Shown here: positions 37,041-45,415 of the stretch, piece by piece
Position numbering within the stretch: position 1 is the first letter of the stretch
Layout of the letters: every line of letters begins with the position of its first letter
NCBI GenBank assembly: GCA_947632555.1
Contig: CANRPU010000011.1
Span: 36,828 to 100,827, forward strand
Source: an uncultured Lachnospiraceae bacterium
GTDB taxonomy: Bacteria > Bacillota > Clostridia > Lachnospirales > Lachnospiraceae
Reading direction: 5' to 3'
Length of the DNA stretch: 64,000 nucleotides
Position numbers and translations under genes: made by a program
Notes under the pieces: model-generated
The model's input: only the letters and a program-made list of their open reading frames with translations
What the model was told of the DNA's origin: nothing
The model's database searches: none

Positions 37041-38522
37041 ATGAAAAGAATCGGATTGTTAAGCAAGATCATATCTCTCTGTATGGCGGCGGCGGTTCTG
37101 TCGCTGGCGGTGGGAGAAGATGTATACGCGACCACCCTTCCTTACGATACTTACAACTACGACTATCGGGAGTATATCCATTTTACTCCCGCGGCGTACA
37201 TACCGTCCAAGACCATAGGCGGTGCGGGTCTTACGTGGAACGGGGAATCTCTCGGCAATTTTGTGACGCCCCAGGACATTTGTAAGGACGCCGAAGGCAG
37301 GATCTATGTGGCCGATACGGGCAACAACCGTATCGTCATACTGAATCGGGATATGACGAAGGTAGAGAATGTGATCACTTCCTTCGACAACAACGGAGCG
37401 GAGGATACCTTTAAGCAGCCTTACGGCATATGCGTATCCGAGAGAGGCTGGATCTACGTGGCGGATTCCCAGAATCACAGGGTAGTTGTCCTGAATCAGT
37501 CCGGCGGACTGGAACAGATCGTGGCGAACCCCACCTCCGAAAGCCTGGAAGAGGGGTATGTGTTCACGCCGTTAAAGGTTACTGTGGATTACGCGGACAG
37601 AGTTTATGTCATTGCCCAGAACATGTTTGAAGGGATCATGGTCTTTGAAAGCAACGGCGAGTTCGCCAGCTTCTTCGGCACCATCAAGGTGGAGATCAGT
37701 CTTTGGGATAAATTCTGGCGGCGTCTGGCTACCAAGGAAGAGCGTACCCAGCAGCAGCTGTTCATTCCCACCGAGTTTACCGGTATCGACATTGATCCGG
37801 AAGGGTTTGTATACGCTTCCAACATCGATGCCACCGGCGTACAGGGGGTCAGAAGACTGAACCCCAGAGGTGAGGACGTTATCAAGAAAGGTGAAAATAA
37901 AAACGTAGGCGGTGACCTCTGGATAGACGGGCGCGGGACCTACGCAGGACCGTCCCAGTTTGTGGATGTGGTATACAGGCAGAACGGTATCTACTCCTGT
38001 CTGGACAGAAAAAGAGGACGTATCTTTACTTATGACCATGAGGGCAACCTCCTCTATATCTTCGGCGGAATGGGAACTCAGGCGGGAACCTTTTCCATGC
38101 CGGTAGCGGTAGAGGATATCGGCGGCGAACTGGCGGTGCTGGACGCTACCAGGGGCGAGATACAGACCTTTAAGGAAACGGAATACGGCAACCTGATCAA
38201 TCGGGCGGTGGCGCTGCGTTATGAAGGTGACGAAACCGCGGCTGTGGAGCTCTGGGCCAGGGTATTGGAACTGGATGAAAATAACGAGCTGGCCAACAGC
38301 GGTATCGGCAAGGCCTATCTGACGGCGGGAGATTACAAGGCCGCCATGAAATATCTGAAGCTGGGCATGAACCGGGATTATTACTCCATTGCCTACAGGC
38401 GTTACCGCAACGAGATGCTGACCAAGAACGCCAGCTATTTCCTGACAGGCATTCTGGTGCTGATAGTAGCGGTTGTCATAGTCAAGAAAGTAGTGAAGAA
38501 AAAGAAGGGAGGCGCGGAATAA
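37041..38522 (+). CDS. Secreted NHL-repeat and TPR protein with C-terminal membrane anchor
   Basis: The 493-residue protein has a signal peptide (cleavage near VYATT). A beta-propeller of NHL type (about 70-375) shows repeats such as PQDICKDAEGRIYVADTGNNRIVIL, PYGICVSERGWIYVADSQNHRVVVL in parts (WIYVADSQNHRVVVL) and GIDIDPEGFVYAS. Two TPR-like helical hairpins follow (about 385-450: AVELWARVLELDENNELA, GDYKAAMKYLKLG), then a membrane helix near the end (TGILVLIVAVVIV) with a short KKVVKKKK cytoplasmic tail. It would stand on the outer face of the membrane. Such proteins serve binding or assembly roles. It lies between permeases and a Yip1-like gene, with one-frame spacing to the latter. Confidence 0.85.
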   Translation: MKRIGLLSKIISLCMAAAVLSLAVGEDVYATTLPYDTYNYDYREYIHFTPAAYIPSKTIGGAGLTWNGESLGNFVTPQDICKDAEGRIYVADTGNNRIVILNRDMTKVENVITSFDNNGAEDTFKQPYGICVSERGWIYVADSQNHRVVVLNQSGGLEQIVANPTSESLEEGYVFTPLKVTVDYADRVYVIAQNMFEGIMVFESNGEFASFFGTIKVEISLWDKFWRRLATKEERTQQQLFIPTEFTGIDIDPEGFVYASNIDATGVQGVRRLNPRGEDVIKKGENKNVGGDLWIDGRGTYAGPSQFVDVVYRQNGIYSCLDRKRGRIFTYDHEGNLLYIFGGMGTQAGTFSMPVAVEDIGGELAVLDATRGEIQTFKETEYGNLINRAVALRYEGDETAAVELWARVLELDENNELANSGIGKAYLTAGDYKAAMKYLKLGMNRDYYSIAYRRYRNEMLTKNASYFLTGILVLIVAVVIVKKVVKKKKGGAE

Positions 38523-39155
38523 ATGGGTAAATATTTTTCCAAGGAAAAATGGCAGTATGCGTTTTATACCATTTCCCATCCCATGGACGGATACTACTGG
38601 ATACGGCACAGGGACAGGGGCAGCGTTCCTCTGGCGATCTTAATGGTGATCGTGTTTTCTTTCTGTTTTACGGCAAACCGGCTCCTGGCCAGTTTCGTAG
38701 TAAACGACCTGGATCCCCGTACCGTGGACAGCTTCTATGAACTGATAGGTATACTGGCTTTTTACCTTCTTCTGTGCGTCAGCAACTGGTCCGTGACCTG
38801 TCTGATGAACGGCGAAGGCAGACTGAAGGATATTGCCATAGCGGTAGGATATGCCACCATACCCATGAGCGTGGTGCTGGCGGTGGGAACGCTGGTCAGT
38901 CAGGTGATCGCGGATGACGAGCAGGCGTTTTACGTGTTGATAATCGGTGTGGGTATCGCCTATGGCGTTATCATGATGCTGATAGGGATCATGCAGGTGC
39001 ACAATTATACTCTGGGCAAGACGCTTCTGACCTTGTTCCTGACCTTTGTGGCAATGCTGATCATTGTGTTCCTGATACTGTTGCTTTCCAACCTGATTGG
39101 TATGGTGTTCAATTTCTTCCGGAGCATCTACACCGAGATAATCTTCAGAACATAG
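38523..39155 (+). CDS. Yip1-family membrane protein
   Basis: The 210-residue protein has five or so membrane helices after a cytoplasmic N-terminus that reads WQYAFYTISHPMDGYYWIRHR, typical of bacterial Yip1-domain proteins. The start directly follows the stop of the NHL-TPR gene with no gap, so the two are translationally linked. The function of bacterial Yip1 proteins is not established. Its place between a surface propeller protein and the DUF5696-like protein suggests a role in a membrane complex linked to glycan uptake; this is inference. Confidence 0.82.
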   Translation: MGKYFSKEKWQYAFYTISHPMDGYYWIRHRDRGSVPLAILMVIVFSFCFTANRLLASFVVNDLDPRTVDSFYELIGILAFYLLLCVSNWSVTCLMNGEGRLKDIAIAVGYATIPMSVVLAVGTLVSQVIADDEQAFYVLIIGVGIAYGVIMMLIGIMQVHNYTLGKTLLTLFLTFVAMLIIVFLILLLSNLIGMVFNFFRSIYTEIIFRT

Positions 39156-39165
39156 GAGGCGTAAA

Positions 39166-41541
39166 ATGAAATCTTCACAGAAAGAATCGAAGAAGAAAGA
39201 AAAAATAAAACGTCCCGTGAGCCTGACAAAGAGGATTGTGCTTGGCATTGTGGGAGTGGCAGCGGTATGCGGACTCTGCTATCTGGCTTATTATCTTGTG
39301 CACTATACGTTTTATGACAGATATGAGGATTTTCTGACTTCTTATGAGTACGAGCAGGGAACGGCTTTTACGCCCGCGGCGGAAAGCGGCTCCGATGTTC
39401 CGGGTATGAGCCTGGTGTGTGAAAACGAATATCTGAAGCTTTATACGGATACAAAGACCGCGGCTGTGGCAGTATATGACAAGAGGAACGGTTCCGTTAC
39501 CTATTCCAATCCGCCTGACGCGGACAGCGACGCCATAGCCAATGCCGCTAACCTGAACTTTTTAAAGTCCCAGTTTATGCTCACGTATTATAACTCGGAC
39601 GGTACGCAGGGTACGCTGGATTCCTACAGCCAGTCGGTGGCAAAAGGGAAGTTCAGCGTCGAGAGCATCGCGAACGGCGTCCGTTATCTCTATCGGATCG
39701 GAAATGAAAAGAATACCGACGGCAGTGAGGGCACCTATTTTGACGTAGCTCTGGAATACCGTCTGGACGGGGACTCCGTTCTGGTATCTATTCCGGTCTG
39801 CGCCATCAAGGAATACGGCACCGGCGGCGTAGGACGTATCCAGCTGCTGAGGATGATGGGCGCGGCGGATACTTCGGAATCCGGATATATGGTTGTTCCC
39901 AACGGTTCCGGTTCGCTCATTGATTTTAATAACGGCAAGACGGGAGCCGCCAACTACTCCCAGTACATATACGACATCGACCCTCTGGCGGCTACCTACT
40001 ATACTACGGAGAACGTAAACGGTGCCAGACTTCCTATCTTTGGTATCTGCAGAGAGGACAGGAGCCTTTTGGTAACGGTGGAGGACGGCGCTTCCACGGC
40101 GCTGATCACCGCGGGCGTGTCCGGCGTGTATAACGAATATAATTACGCTTATCCCACTTTCGTGCTGCGCAATATCGACAACCTGAGTATGTTCGGTGAC
40201 AGCACCACGGACGTGTATGTGCTGGAGAGGGATGCTTATGATATCAACCTGACCGCGCGCTACACCTTCCTGACCGACGAATACAAGGGTTACGCGGGAC
40301 TGGCCAACTATTACAGGAACCGTCTGGTGGAAGAGGGCGTGCTGACCCCCGGCTCCCAGAGCGGCGATATGCCCCTGTACTATGACGTGATCGCGGGGGC
40401 CAAAGAATATTCCCATATGCTGGGTGTACAGTATCTGCATACGTTTTCCATGACTACCTTTGACCAGGCTGGACAGATCTCGGAGGATCTGGCCGCCGGC
40501 GGTGTGCAGGCGCAGGTCATGAACCTCCAGGGCTGGTTTAACGGCGGCTATTACCACGACGCCGCGGATAAGATCCGGGTGATGTGGAAACTGGGCGGCA
40601 AATCGGATCTGGAGAAACTGCAGGAAACCGTGGCCGGCAACAACGGCAGGCTCTATGTGGATGTGGCGTTCCAGCAGGTTACCTACGCGGATGACGGCTT
40701 CAATTACAACTCGGAGGGTTCCCGTTATTACGGCGCGGGCTATACGGCTTCTTTCGGCCAGGTCAACCCTACTACGCTGCGGAATACTTCCACGCTGGAC
40801 TATAAGGAAACAGGCTATGATCTGCTTTCTCCCAAGTACCTTCCCAGGTATGTGGAAAAATTCGCGAGAAAGATCCAAAAGTATGATGTCTACGGTATTT
40901 CGCTCAGGGATTTGGGCAATGAGCTCCATTCCGATAAAAAGCGTACCAACGTGATCAACCGGGAAGAGGCGCTGCATATCGTGCTTGGCCAGCTGGACAC
41001 CCTGAAGGATACGGGCAAGGCGATGATGACCAATAACGCCAACGCCTACGCGTTCGGCTACAGCACCGATATCATCAACGTGCCGATCACGGATAACGAT
41101 GTGGTGATCGTAGACGAGGAGATCCCGCTGTATGAAATGATCATCCACGGCTGCATTTCCTATTCCACCAACCTGATGAACTATGAAGATGAGCAGGATA
41201 TGACTCCCGCCATACTCAAGGCCGTCGAAGCGGGAGCGGCCCCCCATTACGTATTTACCTGGGATCCTTCCAGCGACATGAAGGATACGGGGCTGAACCG
41301 TTATTACGCCACCACCTATGAAACCTGGAAGAGCGAGGCCATCGCGGTTTACGAGCAGATGAACGGGGCTCTGAAATACGTGACCGGCGCGACCATGATA
41401 AATCATGAGATCCTGAACGAAAACGTAAGGAAAGTGACTTACGATAACGGGGTGGTCATCTACATCAACTATGGAACGGAAGCGCAGAAGGCGGACGGAC
41501 TGGAGATTCCGGCCATGTCTTACAGATTGGAGGGGATTTAA
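39166..41541 (+). CDS. Membrane-anchored DUF5696-like protein
   Basis: The 791-residue protein has a basic N-terminus and one membrane helix (about 22-48), with the rest outside. Residues about 75-340 form a beta-rich region like the mutarotase-like domain preceding some glycosidases (YLKLYTDTKTAAVAVYDKRNG in parts, GRIQLLRMMG, VPNGSGSLIDF). Residues about 400-720 look like a TIM barrel (YLHTFSMTTFDQAGQ, MNLQGWFNGGYY, YGISLRDLGNELHSD, YVFTWDPSSD). A beta tail ends the protein. I recall this family as DUF5696, found beside sugar ABC transporters. Glycosidase activity is possible but no catalytic pair can be named with confidence. The next permease gene starts right after its stop. Confidence 0.78.
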   Translation: MKSSQKESKKKEKIKRPVSLTKRIVLGIVGVAAVCGLCYLAYYLVHYTFYDRYEDFLTSYEYEQGTAFTPAAESGSDVPGMSLVCENEYLKLYTDTKTAAVAVYDKRNGSVTYSNPPDADSDAIANAANLNFLKSQFMLTYYNSDGTQGTLDSYSQSVAKGKFSVESIANGVRYLYRIGNEKNTDGSEGTYFDVALEYRLDGDSVLVSIPVCAIKEYGTGGVGRIQLLRMMGAADTSESGYMVVPNGSGSLIDFNNGKTGAANYSQYIYDIDPLAATYYTTENVNGARLPIFGICREDRSLLVTVEDGASTALITAGVSGVYNEYNYAYPTFVLRNIDNLSMFGDSTTDVYVLERDAYDINLTARYTFLTDEYKGYAGLANYYRNRLVEEGVLTPGSQSGDMPLYYDVIAGAKEYSHMLGVQYLHTFSMTTFDQAGQISEDLAAGGVQAQVMNLQGWFNGGYYHDAADKIRVMWKLGGKSDLEKLQETVAGNNGRLYVDVAFQQVTYADDGFNYNSEGSRYYGAGYTASFGQVNPTTLRNTSTLDYKETGYDLLSPKYLPRYVEKFARKIQKYDVYGISLRDLGNELHSDKKRTNVINREEALHIVLGQLDTLKDTGKAMMTNNANAYAFGYSTDIINVPITDNDVVIVDEEIPLYEMIIHGCISYSTNLMNYEDEQDMTPAILKAVEAGAAPHYVFTWDPSSDMKDTGLNRYYATTYETWKSEAIAVYEQMNGALKYVTGATMINHEILNENVRKVTYDNGVVIYINYGTEAQKADGLEIPAMSYRLEGI

Positions 41542-42471
41542 ATGAATCGGAATAAAAAGAAAAGACTAACTCTTCTCCAGAGGCGCAGCCTCATGGGCTA
41601 CCTGTTTATACTGCCCTGGTTTGTGGGATTTATCCTCTTCTATGTGAGATCCCTGATCCTGACAGGTCAGTTCGCTTTCAATAAGCTGACCATTGATACC
41701 GTGAACGGCGGGTACATTCTGGACCCGGTAGGATTTGAAAACTTCAGATACGCGTTTCAGGTACACGGCACCTTTAAGCAGGTGCTGACCTCCTCCGTGC
41801 TGAACATGCTGGTGGATGTGCCTCTGATCATCTTTTTCAGTCTGTTCATGGCAATGCTTTTGAACAAAAAATTCCCCGGCAGGGCGATCGTAAGGGCTAT
41901 TTTCTTCCTGCCGGTGCTGCTGAACTCCAGCGCCATTACGGCAGCGATGGAAATGAGCCGCCAGATGATGAACGGCGGCGTATCCACCCAGGCGGCGGAA
42001 ATGGCTGCTTCCGGCACTGCCAATCTGGCGTTCAGTATAGACTATCTGGTAGATATGTTTATGAACCTGGGCCTGCCGGCTTCCCTGGTTGAATACATCG
42101 AAGCGGCGGTAGGGCGGATCAATGACATTATCGCGGCTTCCGGTATTCAGATCATTATCTTTATCGCGGCGCTGCAGTCCATCCCCGGTTCCATGTATGA
42201 GGTGGCCAAGATAGAAGGCGCCACAGGCTATGAAACTTTCTGGAAGGTCACGTTCCCCATGGTGATGCCCCATATCATTACCAACGTGGTATATACCATT
42301 GTGGACAGCTTTACGGAGAGCGATGTGGTGAATCTGGCCTATGATACGGCATTTAATGAATTTAATTACGGCCTGAGTTCCGTCTTCAGTCTGGTCAGCA
42401 CCGTGGTGACCTGTGTGATCCTGGTAGTGATATGCGGCGCGATACAGAAGCGGACGTTCTACTATAACTAG
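41542..42471 (+). CDS. Sugar ABC transporter permease (MalF/UgpA type), second pair
   Basis: The 309-residue permease has an N-terminal basic segment then RRSLMGYLFILPWFVGFILFY in parts (LFILPWFVGFI), typical of UgpA-like proteins. The EAA loop is YEVAKIEGATGYETFWKVTFPMV. An extra segment near residues 140-175 is rich in Ala and Ser and longer than in the first pair, so the pairs are not simple duplicates. The start follows the DUF5696-like stop with no gap, which ties that protein to this transporter. Confidence 0.91.
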   Translation: MNRNKKKRLTLLQRRSLMGYLFILPWFVGFILFYVRSLILTGQFAFNKLTIDTVNGGYILDPVGFENFRYAFQVHGTFKQVLTSSVLNMLVDVPLIIFFSLFMAMLLNKKFPGRAIVRAIFFLPVLLNSSAITAAMEMSRQMMNGGVSTQAAEMAASGTANLAFSIDYLVDMFMNLGLPASLVEYIEAAVGRINDIIAASGIQIIIFIAALQSIPGSMYEVAKIEGATGYETFWKVTFPMVMPHIITNVVYTIVDSFTESDVVNLAYDTAFNEFNYGLSSVFSLVSTVVTCVILVVICGAIQKRTFYYN

Positions 42472-42489
42472 GGAAGGGAGGAGAAAGAG

Positions 42490-43479
42490 ATGCAGAAAGA
42501 AATATCCATTAAAACGGGAATGACGAAGATCAGAGCCACGTTTCAGGATCCGGATCAGACAAAACGTCTGTTTAACAACGTGAAAGGCTTCCTGCTGGTC
42601 CTGCTGCGGGCGTTGATCCTGATCGGTGTAGGATACGTCATACTGGCGCCTGTCATCGGTATGTTCGTCAATTCCATATCTTCCGATACGGACGCGTATA
42701 ATCCCATGGTATTTGTGCTTCCTCAGTTCCCTACCCTGGAGAAGTACGCGCTGGTCCTCAAGAGATTGAATTATTTCAGCGTTATCTCCAAGGATCTGCT
42801 CTATACCATAACCCTGACGCTGCTGCAGCTGTTTATCTGCTCCATGGTGGGATACGGCTTCGCCAGATTTAATTTCCCGCTCAAGAAGCTGCTTTTCGGA
42901 TGCGTGGTAGTGATGATCGTGATTCCCAGCCATACCATCATGCTTCCCCTGTACATGACTTTCCGTAATCTGGATCTGTTCGGACTGGGGCGGGCGCTGA
43001 CCGGTACTTCCGGACTGATGGGAACGGTGATCCCCATGTATATCATGACGATTCTGGGAACAGGAGTCAGGTCGGGGCTTTATATTTATATTTTCAATCA
43101 GTTTTTCCGGGGACTGCCCAAGGAGATCGAGGAGGCGGCTCTGGTGGACGGGTGCGGCGTATGGTATACCTATTTCAAGATCATGCTCAGAAACGCCATG
43201 CCCGCTGTCATTACCGTGGCGGTATTCTCCATAGTATGGCAGTTTAATGATACTTTTTACGCAAAGTTATTTCTGATCAGCGATCAGATCGTGATAAGCA
43301 AGAGGATTTCAGGCCTGGCGGGCACCATCGCGAATATGGATAAAATACTGGTTCCCTCGATCCAGGAGCTGTATACGGACGCCGGTATCATTCTGGTGCT
43401 CCTGCCCGTGCTCATCATCTATCTGGTACTGCAGAAATACTTTATAGAGGGTGTGGAGAGAAGCGGTATCGTTGGATAA
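42490..43479 (+). CDS. Carbohydrate ABC transporter permease (MalG type), second pair
   Basis: The 329-residue permease has an N-terminal cytoplasmic part of about 35 residues, six helices and the EAA loop EEAALVDGCGVWYTYFKIML. Between helices it shows VIPSHTIMLPLYMTFRNLDLFG in parts (IMLPLYMTF). The C-terminus is FIEGVERSGIVG, the usual MalG-type end. It follows its partner by 18 bases with GGGAGGAG before the ATG. Its binding protein is probably the lipoprotein at 45416. Again no ATPase gene is nearby. Confidence 0.92.
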   Translation: MQKEISIKTGMTKIRATFQDPDQTKRLFNNVKGFLLVLLRALILIGVGYVILAPVIGMFVNSISSDTDAYNPMVFVLPQFPTLEKYALVLKRLNYFSVISKDLLYTITLTLLQLFICSMVGYGFARFNFPLKKLLFGCVVVMIVIPSHTIMLPLYMTFRNLDLFGLGRALTGTSGLMGTVIPMYIMTILGTGVRSGLYIYIFNQFFRGLPKEIEEAALVDGCGVWYTYFKIMLRNAMPAVITVAVFSIVWQFNDTFYAKLFLISDQIVISKRISGLAGTIANMDKILVPSIQELYTDAGIILVLLPVLIIYLVLQKYFIEGVERSGIVG

Positions 43480-43530
43480 CGGCTCTGCCCCCTTCAACTT
43501 TTAAAAATACAAAAAGGAGGATTGAAAAAG

Positions 43531-45396
43531 TTGAAAAAGAAGAAATTTTTGGCCTGTCTGATGGCAGGCGCAATGGTTCTCTCATTGGCTGCCTGCGGTG
43601 ACGGCGGAAATCAGACGCCCGAAACGGCAACCGATGTAGTAGAAACCACCCCCGCGGAAACGGGCGCGGTCGATGATCAGACCACTCCGGCCGCGGAAGA
43701 AGCGAGCATCGACTTTGAAGACGGCAACATGGGCTTTGTTCAGGTTTACAGCAAGCCCGCCAACGCGGTAGCCGCTGAGCTGAGTGTTGTGGACTTCGCG
43801 GGCAGCAAGGCGCTGCAGGTAAAGTACGCACAGGAAGGATCCAAAGTGGTTCCTTATGTAGGTATTGACGCCAGCAGCCTTCTGGGCGCGGATGTAGCCA
43901 AGGTAGCCAGCATGGAGGTTTCTCTGGGCGTCAGCTATGAGGACGGCTCCTTCAACGCGGTTTCCGGTAAGATCTACGCGTGGAGCGGCGCTGACCTGGT
44001 AGAAAGCTCCGATGAGTGGTCCGTATATCTGGAGAGCGCCAACCCCAAGAAAGCGGTTGCTACTCTGGCGGAAGGCGAGGAGTTTGTGGCAGATGCCGGC
44101 AACCTCTTCATTATCTCTCTGGAAACCGATAACGGCGTAGGAGAGGGCAAGGGTAACGCTACCCTGTACATCGACAATATCCGTTTCCTGGATGCTTCCG
44201 GCAATCTGCTGGCTGCTGATTCTTCCGTAGCGTTCGCAGGTCCCGAGAGCTTCACCGGTGGCGGCGCGGATTACTCCAACCTGGCGATAGTGACCAACGC
44301 GGTAGAGTTTGAAGGCTTCGCGACCAGCGGAGATGGCTGGGCACAGGACGGCTTTGAAATGCCTCAGGAAGTGATCGACGCGCTGGTACCCGGTTCCGTA
44401 GTGGAGATTTCCTACTCCAGTGAAACCGGCAATATGTGGCTGGTAATGCCCGATGCGGCCGCAGGCTGGATGAGAGTCGGTGACGGCAACAATGGTAAGT
44501 CTTATGTAAACAACAGCATGAATGTCGCGCAGGTAACCTATGAGCAGATCGCTGAGTTCTGCGGTGACGATGTTTCTACATGGGGCGCAAGAATGCAGTG
44601 TGAATCTGACGGCGCGTGGGAAGTTTACAGCGTCAAGGTAGGCCAGAAGGCTCCCGTATATACTGTTTCCAACGCGGTAGAGTTTGAAGGCTTCGCGACC
44701 AGCGGAGATGGCTGGGCACAGGACGGCTTTGAGATGCCTCAGGAAGTGATCGACGCGCTGGTACCCGGTTCCGTAGTGGAAGTAGAGTTCAGCAGCGAGA
44801 GCGGCAAGCTGTGGCTGGTAATGCCCGATGCAGCCGCAGGCTGGATGAGAGTTGGTGACGGCAATAACGGTACGGCAGTATGTTATGACGGTAAGGCTTA
44901 TATCACCTATGAGCAGATCGCTGAGTTCTGCGGCGAAGACAAGTCCACATGGGGCGCGAGGATGCAGTGTGAATCCGATACCGCATGGGAAGTTTACGCT
45001 GTAAGAGTTGGCACCGCCGCAACAGCTAAAATGGTAAACAATCTGGTAAGCTTTGAAGGTTTTGCGACCAGCGGAGATGGCTGGGCACAGGACGGCTTCG
45101 AGATGCCTCAGGAGATTATTGATGCGCTGGTACCCGGCGCGGTTGTAGAAGTGGCATTCAGCAGTGAGAGCGGCAAGCTGTGGCTGGTAATGCCCGACGC
45201 GACTGCAGGCTGGATGAGAGTCGGTGACGGCAACAACGGTAATGCTGCCTGCTTAAACGGCGTATGTCAGGTAACCTACGAGCAGATCGCTGAGTTCTGC
45301 GGTGATGATGTTTCCGCGTGGGGCGCAAGAATGCAGTGTGAATCCGATACCGCATGGGAAGTTTACAGCGTAAGCGTAGGTATGGGCGCAGAATAA
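43531..45396 (+). CDS. Lipoprotein with beta-sandwich domain and three near-identical repeats
   Basis: The 621-residue lipoprotein has its lipobox LSLAAC (Cys22). An acidic Thr/Pro-rich linker leads to a beta-rich domain (about 45-235) like family 11-type carbohydrate-binding modules (SIDFEDGNMGFVQVY; VGISYEDG-like segments; LYIDNIRFLDASGN). Three repeats of about 123 residues follow, each opening VEFEGFATSGDGWAQDGFEMP or a close variant and closing WGARMQCES..AWEVYSV. It has no enzyme motifs. Translation probably starts at a TTG at 43531, ten bases after AGGAGG; TTG 43522 is too close to it. It lies between a permease pair and a binding protein and may bind several glycan chains at the surface. 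Confidence 0.82.
   Translation: MKKKKFLACLMAGAMVLSLAACGDGGNQTPETATDVVETTPAETGAVDDQTTPAAEEASIDFEDGNMGFVQVYSKPANAVAAELSVVDFAGSKALQVKYAQEGSKVVPYVGIDASSLLGADVAKVASMEVSLGVSYEDGSFNAVSGKIYAWSGADLVESSDEWSVYLESANPKKAVATLAEGEEFVADAGNLFIISLETDNGVGEGKGNATLYIDNIRFLDASGNLLAADSSVAFAGPESFTGGGADYSNLAIVTNAVEFEGFATSGDGWAQDGFEMPQEVIDALVPGSVVEISYSSETGNMWLVMPDAAAGWMRVGDGNNGKSYVNNSMNVAQVTYEQIAEFCGDDVSTWGARMQCESDGAWEVYSVKVGQKAPVYTVSNAVEFEGFATSGDGWAQDGFEMPQEVIDALVPGSVVEVEFSSESGKLWLVMPDAAAGWMRVGDGNNGTAVCYDGKAYITYEQIAEFCGEDKSTWGARMQCESDTAWEVYAVRVGTAATAKMVNNLVSFEGFATSGDGWAQDGFEMPQEIIDALVPGAVVEVAFSSESGKLWLVMPDATAGWMRVGDGNNGNAACLNGVCQVTYEQIAEFCGDDVSAWGARMQCESDTAWEVYSVSVGMGAE
44302..45390 (+). repeat. Three tandem coding repeats of about 370 bases
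   Basis: Units begin at 44302, 44677 and 45046, spaced 375 and 369 bases. Long stretches such as TTCGCGACCAGCGGAGATGG are identical or nearly so at the base level, including at third codon positions. This indicates recent duplication or gene conversion. The centre of each unit is the most variable part. Confidence 0.93.
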
Positions 45397-45415
45397 TAAG
45401 GAGGATAAGGAAAGA

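Noticed and set aside
39562..41406. Long - strand open frame opposite the DUF5696-like gene
   Set aside because: Antisense shadow: no ribosome binding site, low-complexity basic translation and no recognisable domain.
44302..45390. Three regular repeats considered as a CRISPR-like or satellite array
   Set aside because: Units are about 370 bases, keep one reading frame and encode protein repeats; they lack short repeats with unique spacers.
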